NCBI GenBank assembly: GCA_003151495.1 | Contig: PLXR01000133.1 | Location: forward strand, 1-51,734 | DNA from: Opitutaceae bacterium | Lineage (GTDB): Bacteria > Verrucomicrobiota > Verrucomicrobiia > Opitutales > Opitutaceae | Length of the DNA: 51,734 nucleotides | Direction of reading: 5' to 3' | In this document: positions 35,305-44,172 of the stretch, in pieces | Numbering within the stretch: position 1 is the stretch's first letter | Layout of the letters: every line of letters begins with the position of its first letter | The notes under the pieces: generated by a model | Seen by the model: the letters and a program-made list of their open reading frames with translations, nothing else | Told to the model about the DNA's origin: nothing | Database searches by the model: none | Position numbers and translations under genes: made by a program

Positions 35305-35967
35305 TCAGGTCGCCGCGGCCCTGGGCCGGTGCGCCGCCGGGGGCTGGGTGAGCCCGCACCGGCGCGCGAACCGGGCGGATTCCGCCCGCGAGCTCAACCC
35401 GAGCTTGCGCATGATGTTGAAGCGGTGCTTCTCGACCGTCTCCGGCGACAGCGTGAGCTGCGCGGCGATCTCCGCGTCGGACAGCGGCTCGCCGACCAGG
35501 CTCAGGATCGTCTGCTCCCGGTCCGTCAGGACCTTGTCGAAGGCGATCGGGTTGCGGCCGTGGGCGCGCCTCGCCTCGGTGAACGGCCTCGGGAAGTACG
35601 TGGAGCCGCCCTCGATCGCCGCGATCGCGAGGCTCAGCTCCTCCACGGTGTTCGTGGACTTGTCGATGAACCCCTGGACCCCCGCCCGCTCGGTGCGGCA
35701 GAGCGTGAACTCGTTGAAGTAGGACGAGATCACGAGCGTCCGGATAAGGGCCCTCTTCCTGCGCACCGTCCGCAGGACCTCGAAGCCGTCCATGTCGGGC
35801 AGGTGGATGTCCAGGATGAGGAGGTCGGGAAAGGTCGCGGGGACGACCACCAGGGCCTCGCGTCCGGTCCCCGCCTCGCCAACCACGTCGTGCCCCAGGT
35901 CCTTCGTGCACGCGTTGCGAAGGACGTCCCGGAAAAGGCGCTCGTCTTCGACAATGGCGATCTTCAC
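35305..35967 (-). CDS. NarL/FixJ-type response regulator (orphan)
   Basis: A 220-residue two-component regulator. The receiver domain starts VKIAIVEDERLFRDVL with the acidic pair, the phosphate acceptor is D53 in ILDIHLPDMDG, and the conserved Lys is in GFIDKSTN. A LuxR-type helix-turn-helix follows, VLTDREQTILSLV then SDAEIAAQLTLSPETVEKH. The start is a GTG at 35967, which is the first residue of the receiver; a longer ATG frame would add 85 residues of no family. No histidine kinase is within the window. It lies 43 bases ahead of fsr and could be co-transcribed with it and control it. Confidence 0.9.
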   Translation of the reverse strand: MKIAIVEDERLFRDVLRNACTKDLGHDVVGEAGTGREALVVVPATFPDLLILDIHLPDMDGFEVLRTVRRKRALIRTLVISSYFNEFTLCRTERAGVQGFIDKSTNTVEELSLAIAAIEGGSTYFPRPFTEARRAHGRNPIAFDKVLTDREQTILSLVGEPLSDAEIAAQLTLSPETVEKHRFNIMRKLGLSSRAESARFARRCGLTQPPAAHRPRAAAT

Positions 35968-36040
35968 GAGGCCCGGATTCTGCGCCAAACGGCGCGAAAG
36001 GGAAGCGATCTTGCTACCGGAATGCCGGTAACGGCGGCGC

Positions 36041-37063
36041 TCAGTACGCGTAGAACATCTCCTGGAGCCCTGCCGGGTCGGAGGTCTGGGAAAGGCCGAG
36101 CATGAGGAGGATCCGGGCCTTCTGGGGGTTGAGCTCGTCCGACGCGATGAACCCCAGGCGGTCGTCGTCCATCTCGATGTTGCGCTCGACGACGCCCCCG
36201 CCGGTCCGCGAGCTCCTGACAACCGCGATCCCGGCCCTCGCGGCGGCGGCGGCGGCCGCGATGGCCCCGGCCCCGAGGTTGCCGTTGCCGACGCCCGCGA
36301 GCACGAGGCCGCGGGCCCCGGCCCGCACCGAGGCGTCGATCAGGTCGCGGCCCATGCCGGCGTGGGCGTACACGATGTCCACCCGGGGGAGGGCCCTGTT
36401 GCCCGCGAGCCGGAACCCGCTCCCCGCGGTGTGGCGCCGCACCGGCGACCCGTAGAAATGGATCCGGGCCGAGCTCACGAGCCCGGCGAGGCCCCGGTTC
36501 GTGCTCTTGAAGGTCCCCACCTGGGTCGTGTTGGTCTTCGCCACCTCGCGGGCGAAGTGGATCTCGTCATTGGCGACGACCAGGACCCCGCGGCCCCCCG
36601 CGCCGGGATGGGCGGCCGTCGCCACCGCGTTGTAGAGGTTCATCGGGCCGTCGGCGCTCATCGCCGTCGCGGGCCTCATGGCCCCCACGAGGACCACCGG
36701 CTTCTCGCTCGGGAGGACCAGGTTCAGGAAATAGGCGGTCTCCTCCATCGTGTCCGTGCCGTGCGTGATCACCACGCCCGCGACGTCGGGCCGGCCGAGC
36801 GCCGCCTCGGCCCGGCGGGCGAGCGAGCGCCACACGGACTCGCTCATGTCCTGGCTTCCGATTCGGGCCACGTGGACGGCGTCGAGCCTGGCGAGCGTCT
36901 CGACGCCCGGGGCCGCGGCGATCAGGGACTCTATTGAGAAGACGCCCGAGCGGTAGCCGTGCGCGGAACGGGCCCTCTGGGCGCCCGCGATCGTGCCCCC
37001 GGTCGCAAGCACGACAACGCAGGGGAGCGGAGGCGCGGGCCTGGGAGCGCGGGGTCGTGCCAT
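36041..37063 (-). CDS. L-asparaginase (type II-like)
   Basis: A 340-residue amidohydrolase converting asparagine to aspartate and ammonia. Both active-site signatures are intact: VVLATGGTIAG with the first Thr near residue 24, and VVITHGTDTMEETAYFLN with the second Thr and Asp near residue 100. The block PATAMSADGPMNLYNAV is typical of the fold. No clear signal peptide is visible (Pro/Arg-rich start MARPRAPRPAPP, then the first strand), so location is uncertain and the enzyme may be cytoplasmic. It is divergent from the nucleotidyltransferase gene with a 92-base gap. Confidence 0.92.
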   Translation of the reverse strand: MARPRAPRPAPPLPCVVVLATGGTIAGAQRARSAHGYRSGVFSIESLIAAAPGVETLARLDAVHVARIGSQDMSESVWRSLARRAEAALGRPDVAGVVITHGTDTMEETAYFLNLVLPSEKPVVLVGAMRPATAMSADGPMNLYNAVATAAHPGAGGRGVLVVANDEIHFAREVAKTNTTQVGTFKSTNRGLAGLVSSARIHFYGSPVRRHTAGSGFRLAGNRALPRVDIVYAHAGMGRDLIDASVRAGARGLVLAGVGNGNLGAGAIAAAAAAARAGIAVVRSSRTGGGVVERNIEMDDDRLGFIASDELNPQKARILLMLGLSQTSDPAGLQEMFYAY

Positions 37064-37155
37064 GGCCCCACCATGGCCCGCAACGCCCCTGCTGTCTAGC
37101 CGCGCCCGACGGAGCGGCTTGACGCATCGGGCCGTTTGAGGCGTGTTGCAGCAGG

Positions 37156-38028
37156 ATGGCCCCCACGCTCCTCGTCCTTGCCGCAGGAATGGGTTCCCGC
37201 TACGGCGGGCTCAAGCAGATCGACCCGGTCGGGCCCTCGGGCGAGACGGTGCTCGACTATGCCGTGTTCGACGCGATGCGCGCCGGGTTCGGGAGGGTCG
37301 TCTTCGTCATCCGCCGGGAATTCGAGGGGGCGTTCAGGTCCGCCGTCACCGCGAAGTATTCCGGGGGGATCGGGGTGGGGTACGTGCACCAGTCTGCGGA
37401 CGACCTCCCGCCCGGCCACGGCGTCCCTCCCGGAAGGGAGAAGCCGTGGGGCACGGGCCACGCGGTCTGGTGCGCCCGCAGCGCGGTGGACGGGCCGTTC
37501 GCGGTCATCAACGCGGATGACTTCTACGGGGCCTCGGCGTTTTCCCGGCTCGGGGCGTTCCTGGGCGGAGCGGGGGATTCGCGGTTCGCGATGGTGGGTT
37601 TCCGGCTCGCCAACACGCTTTCCGAGAACGGCACCGTCTCCCGCGGCGTCTGCCGCGTGGAGGACGGCGTGCTCGCCTCGATAACCGAGGAGAGGTCGAT
37701 CGCCCGCGGGGACGTGGGGCCCGGCCTCCGGTTCTCGGGCGGCGAGCTGGTCTCCATGAACTTCTGGGGCTTCACGCCGGCCCTTTTCGAGGGGCTGGGG
37801 AGGGGGTTCGGCGCATTCCTCTCCGAGCGGGGAGGGGACCCGGGTGCCGAGTATTTCCTCCCGTCCGCGGTCTCCGGCCTGATCTCGGCGGGCGAGGCCT
37901 CGGTGGAGGTGCTCTCCAGCGAGGCCACCTGGTTCGGGGTGACCCACCGGGAGGACCGGCCGCGCGTCGTTGCCGCCCTGGCGGAGCTGGTGCGCAGGGG
38001 CGACTACCCCGCGCGGCTCTTCGGCTGA
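37156..38028 (+). CDS. sugar nucleotidyltransferase (NTP_transferase family)
   Basis: A 290-residue cytoplasmic nucleotidyltransferase that should join an NTP and a sugar phosphate. The signature is LAAGMGSRYGGLKQIDPVG with the glycine loop and Lys, followed by GETVLDYAVFDAM. PWGTGHAVW and VINADDFYG supply the metal-binding Asp region. This form is common in Verrucomicrobiota and Bacteroidota, where it often neighbours N-acetylhexosamine kinase genes. Here it converges on a BadF/GlcNAc-kinase-family gene, separated by 7 bases. Nucleotide and sugar are not determined. Confidence 0.85.
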   Translation: MAPTLLVLAAGMGSRYGGLKQIDPVGPSGETVLDYAVFDAMRAGFGRVVFVIRREFEGAFRSAVTAKYSGGIGVGYVHQSADDLPPGHGVPPGREKPWGTGHAVWCARSAVDGPFAVINADDFYGASAFSRLGAFLGGAGDSRFAMVGFRLANTLSENGTVSRGVCRVEDGVLASITEERSIARGDVGPGLRFSGGELVSMNFWGFTPALFEGLGRGFGAFLSERGGDPGAEYFLPSAVSGLISAGEASVEVLSSEATWFGVTHREDRPRVVAALAELVRRGDYPARLFG

Positions 38029-38035
38029 CGGGAAC

Positions 38036-38923
38036 CTATCCCGGGAGGCGCGCCAGCAGGAGCCGCACGCCCTCGATCGGCGGCTCCGTGATCCGGGCCA
38101 GGGGGAAGGGCGCCCGGGACTCCAGGACGTGGTGGGCAAAGGCGTGGTTGAGGATATGGCCGCTGACCCCCGCGTGGAACGAGTCGGGGAGCTTCCCCGG
38201 GAAAAGCTGGCCCGTGACGGAGACGGCCAGCGAGAGAAGCTGGAGCACCGAGGAGGAGACGGCGTCGCCCGCGGCGGGATCCCCCGAGCTCGCGAGCCTG
38301 AGGACGTCGGGAGCGAGCGCGGCGACGCCGTTGTTCGTCGCGGGATCCCCGTAGAAGTGCCCCGCCACCGTGGCTGCGGTCGAGTGGCCCGTGCGCTCGC
38401 GCACAAGCGCGCCCAGGCCGGAGGGCGCCGCCCAGCCCTGGAGCTCGAGGAGCGCGCGAGCGATCGCGCGTCTCCCGAGGTCGTAGCCGCTCCCCTCGTC
38501 GCCAAACCTCCATCCTATGCCGCCGGCGTAGTGCACCTCGCCGTCGGGGGTCCGCGCGGCCACGAACGATCCCGTGCCGGCGTGGATCACCAGGCCCGGC
38601 CCCCCGCGGGTGGCGAGCTCGAGGACCGGGACCGAGTCGTCGACGGTCGTGAGCTTCCCGAAACCGGTGAGCCCCTGCCCGAACTCCCGCCAGGTGGAGC
38701 GGCTACCCGCCATGCAGAGCAGGGTCGCGGAGACCTCGGCCGAGGGATGCCACGCCCTGAGCGCCCTGAGCGCGTCCGCCGCGATCACCTGCGCGCGGGC
38801 GGCCCCGACGAGGCTCGGGCTGCAGCCGGGCGCCGTGTGGCGGGCCACGACCGAGCCCGAGGGGTCGACCAGGATGCACTCGGTCTTCGTCCCGCCGCCG
38901 TCTACGCCGATCTTCCAGGACAT
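38036..38923 (-). CDS. BadF/BadG/BcrA/BcrD or N-acetylglucosamine kinase family protein
   Basis: A 295-residue ASKHA-fold kinase. The N-terminal phosphate loop reads IGVDGGGTKTECILVD, the second is VIHAGTGSFVAARTPDG, and GIGWRFGDEGSGYDLGR is the nucleotide and sugar-contact block usual for GlcNAc kinases. It probably phosphorylates an amino sugar such as GlcNAc. The ATG at 38923 starts directly at the kinase domain. It follows the SIS-domain gene by 7 bases on the same strand, and the nucleotidyltransferase gene converges on it, making an amino-sugar unit likely. Confidence 0.87.
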   Translation of the reverse strand: MSWKIGVDGGGTKTECILVDPSGSVVARHTAPGCSPSLVGAARAQVIAADALRALRAWHPSAEVSATLLCMAGSRSTWREFGQGLTGFGKLTTVDDSVPVLELATRGGPGLVIHAGTGSFVAARTPDGEVHYAGGIGWRFGDEGSGYDLGRRAIARALLELQGWAAPSGLGALVRERTGHSTAATVAGHFYGDPATNNGVAALAPDVLRLASSGDPAAGDAVSSSVLQLLSLAVSVTGQLFPGKLPDSFHAGVSGHILNHAFAHHVLESRAPFPLARITEPPIEGVRLLLARLPG

Positions 38924-38930
38924 GCGAGCG

Positions 38931-39659
38931 TCAGGCGAGCTGGCGACTGAGGCGGCCCCGGTAGCGGGAGGCCACCTCCCGGTTGTGCTCAATCGCCCCG
39001 GGCACGTTCTGGCTCCTGAGCACGGGGAGCGGGTGGCCGTTCGCCGCCAGCCACTCCATGACCGAGAGCATGAGCCAGTTGAGCACGGAGCACCCGATCA
39101 GCGTCGAGGTCGGGCCGGCGCGGATCCCGCCCGCGGCCTCCACGATCGCGTCCCCGGGGACCCCCCCGTTGTCGAGGACGTGGTCGGCCACCTCGAAGAG
39201 GCGCTTTCCCGAGGGGTGCTGCGATGCCAGCTCCCTGGACATCGCCATGCAGGTGAGGGCGGCGACGGTGAGCCCCTTGGCCTTGGCGTAGAGGGCCACG
39301 TCGACCGGCGACGCGTTCTTTCCCGAGTTCGAGATGACGATGACGGTCTCGCCCGCGATCATCTGGTACTGGCGGTCGTAGCGCTCGACCAGCCTCTCCC
39401 CGAATCCCGGCAGGTTCTCCACGAAGCCGCCGGTCGGGTCGATGATCCCCGTGACGCACACGAGGCCGCCGGCCCGCCCGATGATCTCGCGGGAGATGAG
39501 CTCGCTGTGGCCGCTGCCGAAGGTGTGGACGACCCCGCCGCGCGCGATCGACTGGCCGATCACCGGCGCGAGCCGCGCGATCACGGGGGCGTTGGATTCC
39601 CGGGCGCGGGCGAGGAGGGCCCCCGCGCGTTCGTAGTAGGTGTCGGCTAGTGAGGGCAT
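38931..39659 (-). CDS. SIS-domain protein (UPF0309-like; phosphosugar isomerase/etherase family)
   Basis: A 242-residue sugar isomerase (SIS) domain protein. Key blocks are GVVHTFGSGHSELISREI, an unusual GSGHS phosphate loop, GGFVENLPGFGE, the ISNSGKNASPVDVALYAK core, and VPGDAIVEA near the C-terminus. Related proteins act on amino-sugar phosphates or on glycosyl substrates in catabolic clusters. The ATG at 39659 gives MPSLADTYYE; longer frames run into the methyltransferase gene. It is 7 bases upstream of the kinase and 11 bases downstream of the methyltransferase gene, so the three share a transcript. Confidence 0.87.
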   Translation of the reverse strand: MPSLADTYYERAGALLARARESNAPVIARLAPVIGQSIARGGVVHTFGSGHSELISREIIGRAGGLVCVTGIIDPTGGFVENLPGFGERLVERYDRQYQMIAGETVIVISNSGKNASPVDVALYAKAKGLTVAALTCMAMSRELASQHPSGKRLFEVADHVLDNGGVPGDAIVEAAGGIRAGPTSTLIGCSVLNWLMLSVMEWLAANGHPLPVLRSQNVPGAIEHNREVASRYRGRLSRQLA

Positions 39660-39670
39660 GGGAGGATGGG

Positions 39671-40588
39671 TCAGGGCGTCGCCGGACGGGAGGATTCCCA
39701 ACGGCCGTAGATCCCGCAAGGAAGGACCTTGCCGTCCCGCTGGACCGGCAGCCCCACCTCGCCCGCGGAGAGCGTCCCGGGCACGTCCCTCATCAGCTGG
39801 GAGAGGAGGTTTGCGACGACGGTGGGCGACAGGCGCGCCGTGTAGGCGTTGATCAGGAAGAACAGGGGGTTGTCCGAGAGGAGCGCCCTGCACTCCTGGA
39901 GGAGGTCCCAGAGGTGGTCCTCGAGGCGCCAGAGCTCCCCCGTGCTGCCCCTTCCGTAGGTCGGGGGGTCCATGATCACCGCGTCGTAGTGCCTGCCACG
40001 CTTCACCTCGCGCCGGACGAACTTGAGGCAGTCATCTGCGATGTAGCGTATGGGCTTGTCCTCGAGGCCGCTGAGGAGCGCGTTTTCCCTGCACCACTTG
40101 ACCATCCCGTCTGCCGCGTCGACATGGCAGACCGCCGCGCCCGCCGCCGCTGCGGCGCAGGTCGCAGCCCCGGTGTACCCGAAGAGGTTGAGCACGCTCA
40201 CGGTCCGCCCGGCCCCCTTCACCTTCGCGTGGATCCAGTCCCAGTTGACCGCCTGCTCGGGGAAGAGCCCCGTGTGCTTGAAGGAGGTCGGGCGGATCTT
40301 GAAGGTCAGCCCGAGCGCGTCGTAGCGGACCTCCCAGTGCTCGGGCAGGGGGCGCCTGAACTCCCACCGGCCCCCGCCGGCCTCGCTCCGGTGGTAGAAT
40401 CCGTCCCAGTGCTCCCAGCGCGCGCCGGGGGCGGCGCCCTGCCTCGGCCAGAGGACCTGGGGATCGGGCCTGACCAGCGTGTACGGCCCCCAGCGCTCCT
40501 GCTTCATGCCCTCGCCGCAGTCGAGCAGCTGGAAATCCTTCCACCTGTCGGCGACAAGCAGGGGGGGGCGTTGCACTGCGGTGTTCAT
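39671..40588 (-). CDS. class I SAM-dependent methyltransferase (RlmI/RlmK-like fold)
   Basis: A 305-residue methyltransferase with the RNA m5C-type domain seen in RlmI. Motif I is VSVLNLFGYTGAAT, motif II includes HVDAADGMVKWCREN, and motif IV is AVIMDPPTYGRG, the Asp-Pro-Pro that contacts the base. An N-terminal portion (about 100 residues, with EHWDGFY) precedes the fold. It lacks the PUA domain of E. coli RlmI. The target is probably 23S rRNA but this is inference. The ATG at 40588 is chosen; it begins MNTAVQRPPLLVAD. Confidence 0.85.
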   Translation of the reverse strand: MNTAVQRPPLLVADRWKDFQLLDCGEGMKQERWGPYTLVRPDPQVLWPRQGAAPGARWEHWDGFYHRSEAGGGRWEFRRPLPEHWEVRYDALGLTFKIRPTSFKHTGLFPEQAVNWDWIHAKVKGAGRTVSVLNLFGYTGAATCAAAAAGAAVCHVDAADGMVKWCRENALLSGLEDKPIRYIADDCLKFVRREVKRGRHYDAVIMDPPTYGRGSTGELWRLEDHLWDLLQECRALLSDNPLFFLINAYTARLSPTVVANLLSQLMRDVPGTLSAGEVGLPVQRDGKVLPCGIYGRWESSRPATP

Positions 40589-40682
40589 CGGGTCGGGCTC
40601 GCCCCGAGGCAATCGCCGGGCTCCCTGCATGTAAAGACGCGAGCGAGGGGCCCCCGGAAGCAGGGCGGCAGCGCCGGCCCCG

Positions 40683-42872
40683 TCACTTGGTAGGCCCGCC
40701 GGCCGGCGCCGCAGCGGGTGGCGCCGCCGGGGCCGCGACCGGGGCCGCTTCCCAGAAATAGCGCCCCCGGCGGTTGTGGTCCATGCGCGTCCAGAAGGCC
40801 GCCGCAGTGAGCAGGAGGGCGCCCAGGAGGACCAGCCCCTGGATCTCGCGGCGCCTCGCCGCAGTGTCGTCGTAGGGGTCGTCGAACGAGCGCCGGGCGT
40901 TGGCCGGAAGCGTCGCCACCCTTGTCAGCGCGGTGCCAAACGGAATGTTGATCTTCACGCGCCCGTTGATCGCCCAGCCGTTGCCCTCGAGGATCGGCCC
41001 GAGCGTCCGCTGGCGGAGCTTGAGCTTTGCAATCAACATCGAGGGCAGGGAGACGAGCATCACGAGGCCCACGAGGATGAACGGGATCTGCCAGCTTGGG
41101 AGTTCCACGAACTTCGCGAACAAGGCCGCGCAGAACGTCCCGATCGAACCGATCGCGACGCCTATCCCCGTGATGAGCGCCAGGTCGAACTTCTTGGGCT
41201 CGGGCGCGGCCGGCGCCTGCGCGGTGGCCGCCAGCTTGGCGCCCTGTTCGGTGTTCGCGTTGGCGGCCCGCTTCGCGAGCTGCTCCTCGATGAACCGGAG
41301 GAACTTCTTGTACGGCGCCAGGAACGCCTCGCGGATGCTGATGGGGTTGTCCAGGATGCTCGTGACGACCGCATACCAGAGGTTGCCCTGCCGGTCGTAG
41401 AACACGCCGTTGCGGCCCACGAAGAGGTAGTCGCTCGCGCCCTGGGTGAAGCACGCCGCGATCATCATCGTGGCGCCCCCGCCCGCGCGCGTGCAGGAGC
41501 AGTAGGCGATGTAGAATTTGCTCATCGCCGCGAGCGGGCTCACCCCGTCGACCTTCAGGCACAGCTCCGTCGAGCGGCTGTCGAGGTAGAGGGTTCCTGC
41601 CTGGAACGCCGCGTCGCGGTCCCTCGAGTAGAAGTCGGCGAAGTTGACGAAGTTGTGGAGGAGGGCGCGCAGGTCGCGGTGGTAGCGCACCAGGCGCTCG
41701 ATGTCGCTGATCGCCCTGAACTGGGGCTCGAGCTCCCGGTCCCGCGCCACGAGCGCGTCCAGCGCCGTCCGCCCGCCCGCCAGGATCTCCATCGTCCTTC
41801 CGAGCCCGATCTTGGCGACGGCGCGCCCTGCGTTCTCCTCGGTCCAGGCCTCGTAGGCCGCGAACCTGTCCCTGAGGGTCACCCAGTCCGCCAGCACGAT
41901 GCTTGTCTTGCCGGCGCCCCACGTGGGCCGCACCGCCTTCTCGTACAGGTTCCTCAGCCCGGTCGCCCAGGCGGGATTGACGCCCTCGAGAAGTCCCAGA
42001 GGCTTAGCCGCCTCGACGTACTCCAGGGGGAGGCCGGAAAGTTCCTCGCCGGAGAGCTTGAGGTCGCGGGACGCGAGGGGAAGGTAGTCCGACTCGCTTC
42101 GGTTGAGCGCAGCCAGGGATCGCGGGTCGAAGGCCGCGATCTGGCATCGGGCGAAATAGTCGTCGACCTTGGGGCGGACGGCCCTGATCGCGTCGAACGC
42201 GGCCTCCGTCGAGTCGCCCAGGAGCGAGACCTCGATCTCGGCCTTCTTCTCCGACCACGCCCCGTAGGCCGCAAGCTGGGCAAAGAAGGAGTCGATCTTC
42301 TCGAGGGTGACCCCGGTCACGCCGGTGCGCCGGTCCACGCCCCCGACGCACGCGATGATCTCCCCGATCAGCTGGCTGGTCGCCGGGTCCCCGGCGGCGG
42401 CGGCCGGTACGATGCCGTCCCCTATGAGCGGGCTGGCCGCGAAGATCCTCGCCGTGTCCGCGGCCTCGGCGACCCTCACCGCGTCCGCTTCCGCCTTGCC
42501 GGTGCCGGCGAGGATCAGCCGCGCGGCCGCGACCAGGAGGCGCCCCTCGGGTGTGCCCCCCCCGATGGCGGCCAGCGGGAGTCCGTCGACCCCCTTGAGA
42601 AGGTCCCCTGCGTCGGCGAGGCGCTCCGCGGCCCACGTGACGGCGGCGATGACCTCGGGAACGCCGATCCGCCCGTCGCGATCCGTGTCGATCATCCCGA
42701 GGGAGCGTTCGTCCAGCTCGAGCCCGCGGACCGGGCAGCTGAGCGCCACCCAGAGCTCCTGGTCCAGCTGGCCGAGGGCGAGCAGGTCCGCGCCCGTCTC
42801 GAGCGCGACCTGGTCGATGCCGCCGGTGCGGAAGAACTTCCAGACGTGGGGGGACTCGGGGGGCGGGAGCAT
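40683..42872 (-). CDS. unknown large EF-hand membrane protein
   Basis: A 729-residue protein I do not recognise beyond two features. Residues 62-73 form a canonical EF-hand loop, DTDRDGRIGVPE (Asp1, Asp3, Asp5, Gly6, Ile8, Glu12), so a calcium-binding site is likely. Three hydrophobic helices lie in the last third, at about 565-590, 595-615 and 676-697, and the end is an Ala/Pro-rich tail. The long middle part (100-560) looks helical with no signal peptide, so it should be cytoplasmic with a membrane anchor. It contains FYIAYCSCTRAGGGATMMI. The upstream start is ATG at 42872. No partner gene is evident. Confidence 0.8.
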   Translation of the reverse strand: MLPPPESPHVWKFFRTGGIDQVALETGADLLALGQLDQELWVALSCPVRGLELDERSLGMIDTDRDGRIGVPEVIAAVTWAAERLADAGDLLKGVDGLPLAAIGGGTPEGRLLVAAARLILAGTGKAEADAVRVAEAADTARIFAASPLIGDGIVPAAAAGDPATSQLIGEIIACVGGVDRRTGVTGVTLEKIDSFFAQLAAYGAWSEKKAEIEVSLLGDSTEAAFDAIRAVRPKVDDYFARCQIAAFDPRSLAALNRSESDYLPLASRDLKLSGEELSGLPLEYVEAAKPLGLLEGVNPAWATGLRNLYEKAVRPTWGAGKTSIVLADWVTLRDRFAAYEAWTEENAGRAVAKIGLGRTMEILAGGRTALDALVARDRELEPQFRAISDIERLVRYHRDLRALLHNFVNFADFYSRDRDAAFQAGTLYLDSRSTELCLKVDGVSPLAAMSKFYIAYCSCTRAGGGATMMIAACFTQGASDYLFVGRNGVFYDRQGNLWYAVVTSILDNPISIREAFLAPYKKFLRFIEEQLAKRAANANTEQGAKLAATAQAPAAPEPKKFDLALITGIGVAIGSIGTFCAALFAKFVELPSWQIPFILVGLVMLVSLPSMLIAKLKLRQRTLGPILEGNGWAINGRVKINIPFGTALTRVATLPANARRSFDDPYDDTAARRREIQGLVLLGALLLTAAAFWTRMDHNRRGRYFWEAAPVAAPAAPPAAAPAGGPTK

Positions 42873-43105
42873 GGGCAGTTTGAGTTCTTCCGCGCCAGGG
42901 GCGCGCGGACGGCGTCGCCAAGTCGAGCATGGGAGGCCCCAAAAAGCCAGTTTTCAGCTGCCTGTTCACCGCGGCGCGGGAATCTCTTTTTCATCCGGAG
43001 GCGATTGGTATTGGCCGACGCGCTTTTTCCTCAATAGTGGGGCCAAATCCCCTCTTGCATTTGGATCAAAATCACTTCCGTCCGGTCCGATAGGACTCCC
43101 ACACA

Positions 43106-44170
43106 ATGACGATAGCCCAGATAAACCCGCTTTTGAGCCGCTCCGCCCTCGTGGCGGCACTCTTCCTCGCCCCTCGCCTGCTCGCCGACACCGTCGTGAC
43201 GGCAAACGGCGCGCGCATCGTGGGGAAGATCACGGGCATCCACGCCGGAGTGATCTCGATGGAGACGGACTACGCGGGCAAGCTTGAGGTGAAGCAGGCC
43301 CTGGTGACCTCGATCGAGACCGATCGTCCCGTGGCGGTGCGCCTGGCGGACGGCTCCAGGGTCGTAGGGATCATGTCCTCGCCGGGGCCCAGGGCCGTGC
43401 ATATTTCGAGCCCGACAAGGACCGTGGACTCGACCGTCGCCGAGGTCGCCGGCTTCTGGGCGGCCGGCCAGGAGGACCCGGAAGTGGTGGCCCTCAGGCG
43501 CAAGTGGAGCTACGAGGCGGGTGCGGACGTGAATGGGAGAAAGGGCACGCAGAGCCAGCTCGCGACGAGCTACCATTTCCGCGCCAAGCTCGCGGGTCCC
43601 GCGGACACCTTCGAGTACTACACGGCCTACACGAGGCAGGAGACCAACGGGCAGGTCTCCGCGGACCAGTTCAAGGCGGGTGTGGACTACACCGACAACT
43701 ACTCGCCCAAGGAGAACTGGTACGTGAGGGACGAGGCCGGGTTCGACCGCGTGAACTTCATCACGCTATACGACCTGGCCGCAGGGGGCCTGGGACATGA
43801 TTTCATCAAGACCAAGGACGAGGTCTTCACGAGCCGGGTGGGCCTCTCGTACCGGTACGACCAGTATGCGGCGGGCAAGGGCCCGGCCCTGAGCTCCGCG
43901 GGCGCCGATTTCGGGCTGGCCTATTCCAAGAAGTTCAAGAGCTCCCAGCTGTCCGACAAGATATCATTCGACCCCGCGTTCCAGGACCTGGGCAACTACG
44001 TGTTCAACCACGAGTTCGACTTCGAGATCCCGGTCTACAAGTCACTATGGAAGATCGGCATCGGGGTCTCCAACACCTACTACAGCAGGCCCGTCGGGGG
44101 GGTCGACAAGCTGGACACCCTGTTCTTCTCGCGGCTCATCCTGACCTGGGGCGCGCAGCCTTCCAGCTGA
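43106..44170 (+). CDS. DUF481 outer-membrane protein
   Basis: A 354-residue exported protein of the DUF481 family, predicted to be an outer-membrane beta-barrel of about 200-plus residues, function unknown. The signal peptide is LVAALFLAPRLLADT. A small N-terminal region with two ligand-like strands (VVTANGARIVGKITGI and VRLADGSRVVG) precedes the barrel. Barrel strands alternate with aromatic residues, for example FEYYTAYTRQET, RVGLSYRYDQY and FFSRLILTWGAQ at the C-terminus, though the last residue is Ser rather than Phe. It converges on upp with only 2 bases between the stops. Confidence 0.87.
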   Translation: MTIAQINPLLSRSALVAALFLAPRLLADTVVTANGARIVGKITGIHAGVISMETDYAGKLEVKQALVTSIETDRPVAVRLADGSRVVGIMSSPGPRAVHISSPTRTVDSTVAEVAGFWAAGQEDPEVVALRRKWSYEAGADVNGRKGTQSQLATSYHFRAKLAGPADTFEYYTAYTRQETNGQVSADQFKAGVDYTDNYSPKENWYVRDEAGFDRVNFITLYDLAAGGLGHDFIKTKDEVFTSRVGLSYRYDQYAAGKGPALSSAGADFGLAYSKKFKSSQLSDKISFDPAFQDLGNYVFNHEFDFEIPVYKSLWKIGIGVSNTYYSRPVGGVDKLDTLFFSRLILTWGAQPSS

Positions 44171-44172
44171 GC

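Noticed and set aside
43012..43090. Possible promoter upstream of the DUF481 gene
   Set aside because: TTGGCC and TTGCAT occur but neither has a convincing -10 at 16-18 bases.
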